Shown here: positions 57,333 through 64,000 of the stretch, piece after piece | Position numbering within the stretch: position 1 is the first letter of the stretch | Layout of the letters: each line of letters begins with the position of its first letter | From: Flavobacterium pectinovorum | GTDB taxonomy: Bacteria > Bacteroidota > Bacteroidia > Flavobacteriales > Flavobacteriaceae | DNA length: 64,000 nucleotides | NCBI RefSeq assembly: GCF_900142715.1 | Contig: NZ_FRBX01000004.1 | Location: 558,001-622,000, forward strand | Reading direction: 5' to 3' | Program-made: the position numbers and the translations under genes | Notes under the pieces: model-generated | Databases searched by the model: none | What the model was told of the DNA's origin: nothing | The model's input: the letters and a program-made list of their open reading frames with translations, nothing else

Positions 57333-58475
57333 ATGAAACATTTATTTCCAAAAACTATTTTTGTTTTATCATTTTTTCTTCTGGTTGGATGTAAAAAAAA
57401 TGAAGCTCCGGAGATTGTAAAAACTGAAATTCCCCAAAATAGCATAGAGTTTGCTTCCGGACTTTCAATTGTAAAGTACGAAGGGTATTCTGTGGTTACG
57501 GTTATAGAACCATGGCCAAATGCGAATGCAAAATTCACTTATATTTTGAAAGAAAAAGAAGCAAAAGTCCCGGATAGTCTGCAAAAATATACCACAATAA
57601 AAGTGCCTTTAGAATCTGTTGTTGTTACATCTACTACAAATATTCCGTTTTTGGAAATGCTTGATGTTGAAGACAAATTAGTTGGTTTTCCTCATACCGA
57701 TTATATTTCTTCAGAAAAAACAAGAGTTTTAATTGATAAAGGTTCAGTAAAAAATGTGGGACAAAATGAAAAATTGAATATCGAGCAACTAATAGAATTG
57801 TCGCCGGATTTGATTATAACTTTTGGAGTAGATAACAACAACCCAATGTTGGATAATTTGAAAAAAAGCGGTTTAAATGTTTTTATTCAGGCAGATTGGA
57901 TGGAACAATCTCCACTTGGAAAAGCAGAATGGGTTAAACTTTACGGCGCATTGTTTGGCAAGGAAGATAAAGCCAAAGAATTGTTTGATAAAATTGTTGA
58001 AAGCTACAATCAGGCAAAAAAATTAGTAGCAGATCAGCCGGCAACTTCAACTGTTTTGTATGGTTCTATGTATCAAGATCTTTGGTATGTAGCCAAAGGA
58101 AATAGCTGGGTTGCACAATTTATGAATGATGCCCATGCCAATTATTTATGGGCCGATTTAAAAGGAAGCGGAAGTGAAGGTTTATCTTTTGAAAAAGTAT
58201 TAGACAAAGCTAAAACTGCTAATTTCTGGATTGCTTCAGGCTCATTTAAAACATTGGAAGAGTTCGGAAAAAGCAATCCGCATTACACACAATTTGATGC
58301 TTTTACGTCTAAAAACGTATATACTTTTGAAGGTAAATTTGGAGCAACTGGCGGAACAGTTTATTATGAATTGGCACCAAGCCGACCAGATTTAGTCTTA
58401 AAAGATTATATCAAAATTTTTCACCCTGATTTATTACCAAGCTACGAATTTACCTTTGCCTCTAAACTAAATTAA
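57333..58475 (+). CDS. Corrinoid/iron-type ABC substrate-binding lipoprotein (BtuF-like)
   Basis: 380 residues. Lipobox LLVGC gives Cys20. The class III binding fold is evident: IPFLEMLDVEDKLVGFPHTD, LNIEQLIELSPDLIITFGVD, WVKLYGALFGKEDKAKELFD. It would capture a corrinoid or iron complex in the periplasm and deliver it to the permease. Because it is divergent from cob genes, corrinoid is the best guess. Confidence 0.85.
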   Translation: MKHLFPKTIFVLSFFLLVGCKKNEAPEIVKTEIPQNSIEFASGLSIVKYEGYSVVTVIEPWPNANAKFTYILKEKEAKVPDSLQKYTTIKVPLESVVVTSTTNIPFLEMLDVEDKLVGFPHTDYISSEKTRVLIDKGSVKNVGQNEKLNIEQLIELSPDLIITFGVDNNNPMLDNLKKSGLNVFIQADWMEQSPLGKAEWVKLYGALFGKEDKAKELFDKIVESYNQAKKLVADQPATSTVLYGSMYQDLWYVAKGNSWVAQFMNDAHANYLWADLKGSGSEGLSFEKVLDKAKTANFWIASGSFKTLEEFGKSNPHYTQFDAFTSKNVYTFEGKFGATGGTVYYELAPSRPDLVLKDYIKIFHPDLLPSYEFTFASKLN

Positions 58476-58481
58476 GATTCA

Positions 58482-59510
58482 TTGATAAATTCAAAGCGAA
58501 ATATAATTCTGTTTCTTGTACTTGGTTTAGTGCTGTTATTTATGTTTTTTCTGGACATAAGTTTAGGATCAATTACAATTCCGTTTAAAGAAGTGTATAC
58601 CAGTTTAACAGGCGGACAGGCCAGTAAATCAACCTGGGAATATATTATTATTAATTATCGTTTGCCAAAAGCCATAACTGCCTTTTTGGTTGGCGTAGGA
58701 TTGTCTATAAGCGGTTTATTAATGCAAACCTTATTCAGAAATCCGTTAGCCGGACCAGATGTTTTGGGTTTGAGTTCGGGAGCAATTTTGGCTGTTGCGA
58801 TTGTTATTTTGGGTGCGGGTTTACTGCCTTCATTTCTAAATGCAATTTTATTGTCACCATACGGACTTGTTATTGCCTCAACATTAGGCAGTGTTTCGGT
58901 TTTGCTTTTGGTTTTATTGGTCGCACAGCGATTGCGAAATACAATGGCTATTTTAATTGTCGGGCTTATGTTTGGCAGTTTTACAAGTGCAATTGTGGGT
59001 GTTTTAACCTATTTTAGTTCGGCAGAACAATTGCAGAAATTTACATTTTGGTCGTTGGGAAGTTTGGGAAATCTTTCCTGGACATCAATTTCTGTTTTGG
59101 CTGTTTGTGTTGGTATTGGTTTGCTTTTAAGTGCCGGAAGTATTAAGCCATTAAACGCTTTGCTTCTGGGTGAAAATTATGCTAAAAGCATGGGTTTGAA
59201 TTACAAAAAAGCCCAGCTAATCATCATATTTGCAACTAGTATTTTAGCAGGAAGCATAACAGCTTTTGCTGGTCCGATTGCTTTTATAGGTCTCGCGGTT
59301 CCGCATATTGCAAAGCTTACTTTTCAAACTAGTAATCACGCCGTTTTATATTGGAGCACGCTTTTTTATGGCGGCATAATTATGTTGTTCTGCGATATCG
59401 CTTCGCAATTACCCGGATTAGAAACCACTTTGCCAATTAATGCAATTACTTCAATAATTGGTGCGCCGGTTGTAGTTTGGTTATTAATGCGAAAAAGAAA
59501 TTTTCAGTAA
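58482..59510 (+). CDS. FecCD-family ABC permease (BtuC-like)
   Basis: 342 residues with about ten membrane helices. Start is a TTG, because the first in-frame ATG lies within the first membrane helix. Conserved blocks are YRLPKAITAFLVGVGLSISG, GPDVLGLSSGAILAVA, LLLGENYAKSMG and AGPIAFIGLAVPHIAKLTFQ. It is 6 nt downstream of the binding-protein gene and forms the transmembrane channel of the importer. Confidence 0.92.
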   Translation: MINSKRNIILFLVLGLVLLFMFFLDISLGSITIPFKEVYTSLTGGQASKSTWEYIIINYRLPKAITAFLVGVGLSISGLLMQTLFRNPLAGPDVLGLSSGAILAVAIVILGAGLLPSFLNAILLSPYGLVIASTLGSVSVLLLVLLVAQRLRNTMAILIVGLMFGSFTSAIVGVLTYFSSAEQLQKFTFWSLGSLGNLSWTSISVLAVCVGIGLLLSAGSIKPLNALLLGENYAKSMGLNYKKAQLIIIFATSILAGSITAFAGPIAFIGLAVPHIAKLTFQTSNHAVLYWSTLFYGGIIMLFCDIASQLPGLETTLPINAITSIIGAPVVVWLLMRKRNFQ

Positions 59511-59518
59511 ATTATTTG

Positions 59519-59612
59519 GAACACGGATTACGCGGATTAAACGGATTTACGCAGATCATTTTAATCTATGTGAAAAAACTTAGCAATTAGTATTTCAGAA
59601 TCTTAGCATCTT
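59519..59612. repeat. ACACGGATTACGCGG arm and CTTAG-family arm
   Basis: ACACGGATTACGCGGATTAA with ACGGATTTACGCAGAT is a half copy of the GCCACAGATTACACAG type repeat, followed at 59590-59612 by AGAATCTTAGCATCTTAAAA of the CTAAG family. It occupies the 107-nt gap before the ATPase gene. Confidence 0.5.
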
Positions 59613-59617
59613 AAAAA

Positions 59618-60397
59618 ATGAGCAGTATTATCTTATCAACTTCAAATCTAAATATTGGTTATAAAACCAAGAAAGCGATTGTGACTATTGCTGAAAATTT
59701 AAATTTGAATTTATCCTCAGGAAAACTAATCTCTTTGATTGGTGCAAACGGAATTGGAAAATCAACGTTATTGCGAACAATTACAGGAATTCAACAACCG
59801 TTATCAGGAAATGTTTTTTTGAACGAGAAAAATATCAATACTTATAATCCTTTAGAATTAGCTCAGAATTTAAGCGTTGTTTTAACCGAAAAGTTGCCGC
59901 CAAGCAATCTTTCTGTTTTTGAGTTAGTTGCTTTAGGACGTCAGCCCTATACGAATTGGATTGGTACTTTAACCCCAACTGATATTGAAAAAGTTCAGGA
60001 AGCCATGCAGTTGACTCAAATCGAACATTTAGCTACAAAAAAGCATTACGAAATTAGCGACGGACAATTGCAAAAGGTTTTAATTGCGAGGGCTTTGGCA
60101 CAAGATACTCCGTTGATTATTCTTGACGAACCTACAACACATCTTGATTTGTTGCATAAAGTTTCGCTTTTTAAATTATTGAAAAAGCTAACACACGAAA
60201 CTCAAAAATGTATTTTATTTTCTACGCACGATATAGATCTGGCGATTCAATTGAGTGATGAAATGATTATTATGACGCCGGAAACTGTAGTTCAGGATCA
60301 GCCTTGCAATTTAATTTCCAACGGAAGTTTTGCTACTTTGTTTAAAGATGAGCATATTATTTTTGATGCTGAGAAAGGGAAATTTATTGTAACCTGA
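59618..60397 (+). CDS. ABC transporter ATPase (BtuD-like)
   Basis: 259 residues. Walker A GANGIGKST, Q-loop in LSVVLTEKLP, signature ISDGQLQKVLIARAL (a Bacteroidota variant of LSGGQ), Walker B LIILDEPTTHLD and H-loop LFSTHDIDL. It powers the FecCD-type importer. The gap of 107 nt from the permease is filled by repeat sequence. Confidence 0.9.
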   Translation: MSSIILSTSNLNIGYKTKKAIVTIAENLNLNLSSGKLISLIGANGIGKSTLLRTITGIQQPLSGNVFLNEKNINTYNPLELAQNLSVVLTEKLPPSNLSVFELVALGRQPYTNWIGTLTPTDIEKVQEAMQLTQIEHLATKKHYEISDGQLQKVLIARALAQDTPLIILDEPTTHLDLLHKVSLFKLLKKLTHETQKCILFSTHDIDLAIQLSDEMIIMTPETVVQDQPCNLISNGSFATLFKDEHIIFDAEKGKFIVT

Positions 60398-60401
60398 TTC
60401 G

Positions 60402-60491
60402 TTTCCTGCAAGGTTTTCAAAACCTTGTAGGTATAAATTTAAGGTTGTAAAAAACGCAATACCTACAAGGTTTTGAAAACCTTGCAGGAAA
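60402..60491. repeat. 33-bp perfect inverted repeat (CCTGCAAGGTTTTCAAAACC)
   Basis: The arms 60402-60434 and 60459-60491 are exact reverse complements with a 24-nt loop. Each arm is itself a palindrome (CAAGGTTTTCAAAACCTTG). It begins 5 nt after the btuD-like stop and ends just before the trmL stop, so it may also serve as a two-way terminator. Confidence 0.92.
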
Positions 60492-60496
60492 GTAGA

Positions 60497-60952
60497 TTAT
60501 TTCTTCAATCCAATCTGTCTTTTAGCTTCTCCAACCACAAAAGCCACAGAATTAGCAATATTAAAACTGCGTATTAATTTCGACATCGGAATCGTTAAAT
60601 GATTTTCAAAACTAGCCAAAACTTCTTTGCTTAAACCAACGCTTTCTTTTCCGAAAACCAACCAGTCACCGTCTTGAAATTCAGTTTCCAAATACGATTT
60701 TTCAGCATGAGAACTCATTAAGAATACACGTGATTGATCTGGAATCTGCGCAATCCATTCTTCTATATTTTGATATTCGGTTACATCAAGATGAACCCAG
60801 TAATCCAAACCTGAACGTTTAAGGTTTTTATCATTTATAACAAAACCAAAAGGGTGAATTAAATGCAGTCGGCTTTCGGTTCCCACACATAATCTTCCAA
60901 TATTTCCCGTATTATTTGGTATTTCCGGTTCGACAAGAACAACGTTTAGCAT
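60497..60952 (-). CDS. trmL: tRNA (cytidine/uridine-34-2'-O)-methyltransferase
   Basis: 151 residues of the SPOUT fold. N-terminal VVLVEPEIPNNTGNIGRLC, then the knot region LVFGKESVGLSKEVL and IPMSKLIRSFNIANSVAFVVGEA, the classical TrmL signature. It methylates the wobble base of leucine tRNAs. Single gene. Confidence 0.92.
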   Translation of the reverse strand: MLNVVLVEPEIPNNTGNIGRLCVGTESRLHLIHPFGFVINDKNLKRSGLDYWVHLDVTEYQNIEEWIAQIPDQSRVFLMSSHAEKSYLETEFQDGDWLVFGKESVGLSKEVLASFENHLTIPMSKLIRSFNIANSVAFVVGEAKRQIGLKK

Positions 60953-60990
60953 TATCGTTTATTTGTTAATTTGTTTAATCGTTTATTTGG

Positions 60991-61026
60991 GAATTATCTA
61001 ATTCTCAAATTGACACATTATCTAAT
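60991..61026. repeat. AATTATCTAATT direct copies
   Basis: GAATTATCTAATTCTCAAAT and TGACACATTATCTAATTT, two direct copies of the word at 35595-35630, overlapping the end of the pseudouridine synthase gene. Confidence 0.5.
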
Positions 61027-61586
61027 TTAAAATTTGGAACTTCTAAAACTTCTCCGGCTTTTAAGTTTTGCAAATATACATTTCCTATTCTAACCCGAAC
61101 TAATCTAAGTGTTGGAAAACCAACGGCCGCAGTCATTTTTCGAACCTGACGAAATTTGCCTTCGTTTACAGTAATTGAAGCCCAGGAAGTTGGCCCGTGA
61201 CGCTCATCTCTGATTTTTTTTGCTCTTGGTCCAAAATCCGGAATTTCGGTAACGATAAATGCAGAGCAAGGTTTTGTGGTGTATTTTGCACCTTCAAAAC
61301 CAATTTCAACGCCTTTTTGCAATTGTTCGATCGCTTCAGTAGTTATTATTCCATCAACTTGTACATAGTATTCTTTATCTACTTTTTTGCTTCTTATTTG
61401 CTCGCTGACTTTTCCGTCAGTAGTTAGCAAAAGCAATCCTTCAGAATCTTCGTCTAAGCGCCCAATTGCCATAGTTCCTTCTGGAAAATCATACAATTCG
61501 CCCAAGAGTTTTTTCTTTCTTTTCAATTCATAAATAAATTGACTCAAATAACCGTAAGGCTTAAAAAGAATGAAGTGTTGATGCAT
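61005..61586 (-). CDS. RluE/RsuA-family rRNA pseudouridine synthase
   Basis: 193 residues, catalytic domain only with no S4 domain. KPYGYLSQF (8-16) opens the fold, catalytic Asp lies in GRLDEDSEGLLLL, and the C-terminal block FRQVRKMTAAVGFPTLRLVR follows. Length and lack of an S4 domain fit RluE, which isomerises one uridine of 23S rRNA. Final site is inferred from family. Confidence 0.9.
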   Translation of the reverse strand: MHQHFILFKPYGYLSQFIYELKRKKKLLGELYDFPEGTMAIGRLDEDSEGLLLLTTDGKVSEQIRSKKVDKEYYVQVDGIITTEAIEQLQKGVEIGFEGAKYTTKPCSAFIVTEIPDFGPRAKKIRDERHGPTSWASITVNEGKFRQVRKMTAAVGFPTLRLVRVRIGNVYLQNLKAGEVLEVPNFKLDNVSI

Positions 61587-61599
61587 GTTTTATTTTTTG

Positions 61600-61607
61600 C
61601 AAAGATA
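61600..61607 (-). promoter_or_regulatory. Putative -7 box of the pseudouridine synthase gene
   Basis: Minus strand TATCTTTG, 14 nt before the ATG. Confidence 0.4.
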
Positions 61608-61722
61608 GTTTTGTTTCATCTTCATTAAAAATAATACGGGAATAAACTAAAAGCAATGTTAAACCATTTAGTTTTAAAATTTAGAATTCGTAATATTATA
61701 TAAGAACTTTAAAAAAAATGAT

Positions 61723-62094
61723 ATGGGAACTAATGATTTAGGCTCTAAAAAAATAAATGGAGTACAAAAAAATATAGACGAATCTAAAGGGAAAAATATT
61801 TCGCACGATGGAAAAGCCGACGATGCCAATTTGAAAAAAGAAGTTGTAGCAGATCAGGACGGAAATAAACAAGTAGTAGAAAGAGCGCGAAATGAAAATG
61901 AAGACATCAAAAAAGTCAAAGGTGATGTAGATCCAAATAATGCCAATGCAAACCGTGGAGTTTCATCTGAAGAAGAAGCAAAAAAAACAGTCGAAAACAA
62001 AGATCGAAATTCTGATATTACGCCAAATCGTTATCCTAATTCAGATCCGGAAAGCCATGAAGATCGAGGCAATATGAAATTGGGTGAAGATTAA
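61723..62094 (+). CDS. Disordered hydrophilic protein, 123 aa
   Basis: No recognised family. The protein is extremely polar: Asp, Asn, Lys and Glu make up most residues, there is no Cys, no Trp and almost no aromatic residue. Stretches such as NIDESKGKNISHDGKADDAN and GDVDPNNANANRGVSSEEEA predict full disorder. Composition resembles hydrophilins and LEA-type stress proteins. It is 151 nt upstream of an SDR oxidoreductase gene on the same strand. A desiccation or osmotic stress role is a guess from composition. Confidence 0.7.
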   Translation: MGTNDLGSKKINGVQKNIDESKGKNISHDGKADDANLKKEVVADQDGNKQVVERARNENEDIKKVKGDVDPNNANANRGVSSEEEAKKTVENKDRNSDITPNRYPNSDPESHEDRGNMKLGED

Positions 62095-62245
62095 CATTAA
62101 GAAAAAAAAAGATGATTTACATGATTTTAATGTGAAATAACATTTGATTGTGATAAAGTCTTAATCTTATTGTAAACCTTGGTTTTGTTATGGTCAGCGG
62201 TTAAGATCTTCGTAAATTGTTGCTATAAATTTAAATTTTAAGAAT

Positions 62246-62998
62246 ATGTCACTTTTAGAAAACAAAGTAGCTTTTGTATCAGGTGGTGGTTCAGGAATTG
62301 GACGCGCTGTTGCAGAATCTTACGCTCGTGAAGGAGCAAAAGTAGTAGTTTCGGATATTAATGTTGAGCACGGGGAAGAAACCGTAAAAGTTATAAAAGA
62401 TGCCGGAGGAGAAGCCTTTTTTGTAAAAGGCGATTCGTCTAGCGCAATCGACAATAAGCACATGGTTGAAGTAGCGGTTTCAAAATACGGCCGACTTGAT
62501 ATTGCGTGTAATAATGCAGGGATGGGCGGACCTGCAAAACCAACCGGAGAATATGAACCGGAAGCTTGGGATAAAGTAATCGCTTTAAATTTAAGTGGTG
62601 TATTTTATGCCTGTCGTTATCAATTAGAACAAATGGAGAAAAATGGTGGTGGAAGTATAGTAAATATTGCTTCTATTCACGGTCAGGTTGCGGCGCCATT
62701 AAGTCCGGCATATACAGCATCAAAACATGGAGTTGTTGGTTTAACTAAAAATATTGCTGCGGAATATGCACAAAAAAATATTCGCTGCAACGCTGTTGGT
62801 CCGGGTTATATAGAAACAGCTTTATTGAAAGATAATCTGAATAAAGAGGCGATGACTGCCATTGCTGCAAAAGCTCCAATGAACCGTTTAGGAACTGCCG
62901 AAGAAATAGCAGAACTTGTTACTTTTTTAAGTTCTGAAAAATCTTCTTTCACAACCGGAAGTTATATTATTGCCGATGGTGGATATACGGCGATTTAA
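62246..62998 (+). CDS. SDR family oxidoreductase
   Basis: 250 residues, classical short-chain dehydrogenase. Cofactor loop SGGGSGIGRAVAESYAREGA (10-29) with Asp in VSDIN favouring NAD over NADP, NNAG at about 88-91, Ser in NIASIHGQ and YxxxK in SPAYTASKHG form the catalytic Ser/Tyr/Lys set; the C-terminus ends ITGSYIIADGGYTAI-like (FTTGSYIIADGGYT). Substrate unknown. Confidence 0.93.
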   Translation: MSLLENKVAFVSGGGSGIGRAVAESYAREGAKVVVSDINVEHGEETVKVIKDAGGEAFFVKGDSSSAIDNKHMVEVAVSKYGRLDIACNNAGMGGPAKPTGEYEPEAWDKVIALNLSGVFYACRYQLEQMEKNGGGSIVNIASIHGQVAAPLSPAYTASKHGVVGLTKNIAAEYAQKNIRCNAVGPGYIETALLKDNLNKEAMTAIAAKAPMNRLGTAEEIAELVTFLSSEKSSFTTGSYIIADGGYTAI

Positions 62999-63021
62999 AA
63001 ATCAGTTTTTATAATATTAGG

Positions 63022-63052
63022 AAGCTGTCTGAAATTCGGGCAGCTTTTTTTA
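63022..63052 (+). terminator. Terminator of the SDR gene
   Basis: AAGCTG and CAGCTT pair, extended by a G-C step, around TCTGAAATTCGGG, then seven T. The rest of the gap to 63286 (234 nt) shows nothing I can support. Confidence 0.75.
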
Positions 63053-63286
63053 TTGACTAAAATTTAAATTGAAAGCTAATTTTCTTATTAAAAATAAGTG
63101 GTTTTAGAAAATGATGCAAAATGAAATGAGTTCTGTTTACTTACAGAATACCCAATGAATATATGAATAGTTTGACCTTTGGTGCTTTATGTTTATAAAT
63201 AACCTTACAATTTGTTTAAGTTATTGCAATATTCTCTTAACTTTAAAAACTTAAATTTGATATCTAAAACCCTATTTTTTAATCAT

Positions 63287-64000
63287 ATGAAAAACATTTA
63301 CTCATTACGTCATTTAATGACTTTTTTAAGTTTTTTTTGTTGCTTTTCGATCAATCTTTTCGCGCAGACGATGCCGGATCCACAAACTTTGCCTTACACC
63401 CAAGATTTTCAGGGATTAGCTGCAGATGCCACTTTGTACCCTGCAGGTTTTCAAGGCTGGTCATCGAGCACTCCTTCAAGTTTACCAACACCATCCAATT
63501 TTACTGTTTCAGGTACTTTGGTAGGAAATAAAGATTTGACAGCAAATAGTTCAGCTAATACAACAAGTGGAAATGTACATAATTATAATGGTAAAATTGG
63601 TTTTTTGAATGCTGGATCATTTCTGGATTCATCAATAGGTTTTGCTTTTTCTACAGTTAATAATTTTGGTGTACAAGTGAAATACGATGCTATGGTAATT
63701 CGTAATCCTACAGGAATAGGAAGTCCTCCGACAACCCGTGTTAATGAATTTGTTTTGCAATATAGGGTAGGAACAACGGCTGATTTTACAACATTACCCT
63801 CAACGGTATATGTGAATAATTCAATTCAAAAAATTGGTGCAAATGACACATCTGGTCAAAACTCTCAAATAATTAAAGTAACATTACCTTCTGATTGTAA
63901 CAATCAATCAATAGTTCAAATAAGATGGATTGCCAGACAATATTCAGGAAGTGGTTCAAGACCTTCTTTTGCAATTGATAATATTGATATTAGAAGTGAT
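63287..64000 (+). CDS. Secreted protein, N-terminal part (cut by window edge)
   Basis: 238 codons are open to the end of the window. The signal peptide (hydrophobic core LMTFLSFFCCFSINLF, cut after AQ) is followed by LPYTQDFQGLAADATLYPAG, a common start of T9SS-exported beta-sandwich proteins, and strands such as NFGVQVKYDAMVIRNP, VNEFVLQYRVGTTADF, and SIVQIRWIARQYSG that end in PSFAIDNIDIRSD, the usual close of a MAM/concanavalin-like jelly-roll. A C-terminal sorting domain would lie outside the window. An adhesin or secreted enzyme is possible. Confidence 0.8.
   Translation, partial: MKNIYSLRHLMTFLSFFCCFSINLFAQTMPDPQTLPYTQDFQGLAADATLYPAGFQGWSSSTPSSLPTPSNFTVSGTLVGNKDLTANSSANTTSGNVHNYNGKIGFLNAGSFLDSSIGFAFSTVNNFGVQVKYDAMVIRNPTGIGSPPTTRVNEFVLQYRVGTTADFTTLPSTVYVNNSIQKIGANDTSGQNSQIIKVTLPSDCNNQSIVQIRWIARQYSGSGSRPSFAIDNIDIRSD

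Noticed and set aside
1..64000. tRNA or rRNA genes
   Set aside because: Reading the gaps on both strands I found no cloverleaf-like segments with the TTCGA arm and no rRNA sequence.

Overview
The window is about 64 kb of AT-rich chromosome from a Flavobacterium-like member of the Bacteroidota. Four things point there. Many genes are preceded by the Bacteroidota -7 promoter box TAnnTTTG. Shine-Dalgarno sequences are largely absent. The families DUF4290, DUF5686, DUF4199, DUF4252 and the PorT-type barrels are typical of the phylum. One secreted protease carries a C-terminal type IX secretion sorting domain. I see no rRNA genes, tRNA genes, CRISPR array, prophage or transposase. Most of the window is housekeeping sequence, with intergenic gaps rich in palindromic repeats.

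Layout. 1-5 kb: fmt (partial), recQ, a small P-loop ATPase, a repeat-filled gap, two unknown proteins and a secreted esterase-like hydrolase. 5-9 kb: DUF493, DUF4290, murA (active-site Cys replaced by Asp) and a CDF metal transporter. 9-16.4 kb: a DUF5686 outer-membrane protein, aroQ, four PorT-like barrel paralogs with duplicated promoters and terminators, and xerD. 16.5-26.4 kb: a PAS histidine kinase, rny, a 6S-type RNA, zapA with a coiled-coil partner gene, an M23 peptidase, a TonB-dependent receptor, DUF1493 and an EF-hand lipoprotein. 26.6-34.2 kb: DUF2971, an MsbA-like ABC exporter, a YhcG/DUF1016 nuclease, phosphohexomutase, a GT2 glycosyltransferase, DUF4199 and rpmE type B. 34.4-43.4 kb: a GlmU-like protein, an ABC-F ATPase, a small GNAT, a hydrolase, a TPR protein, rpmH, a carB lacking its allosteric domain, and yiaA. 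43.6-49.2 kb: a T9SS-exported M43 protease, an ECF sigma/anti-sigma/DUF4252 pair, and an S41 lipoprotein peptidase.

49.3-60.4 kb is a vitamin B12 region. On the minus strand, a cobalamin riboswitch controls a BtuB-like receptor and a beta-propeller lipoprotein resembling BtuG. Upstream lie cobC, cobS, a bluB-cobT fusion, cobU, a four-helix-bundle gene enclosed by a perfect 18-bp inverted repeat, and a Cys-rich protein. Divergently transcribed are btuF, btuC and btuD. Together these would capture corrinoid at the surface, import it, and rebuild the lower nucleotide loop (salvage, not de novo synthesis). The window ends with trmL, an RluE-like pseudouridine synthase, a disordered hydrophilic protein, an SDR oxidoreductase and the 5' part of a secreted protein.

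The least-explained material is (a) the several families of intergenic inverted repeats, with perfect arms up to 33 bp, (b) the inverted-repeat-enclosed four-helix-bundle gene inside the cobalamin operon, and (c) the 18-bp palindrome at identical spacing in two porin promoters.
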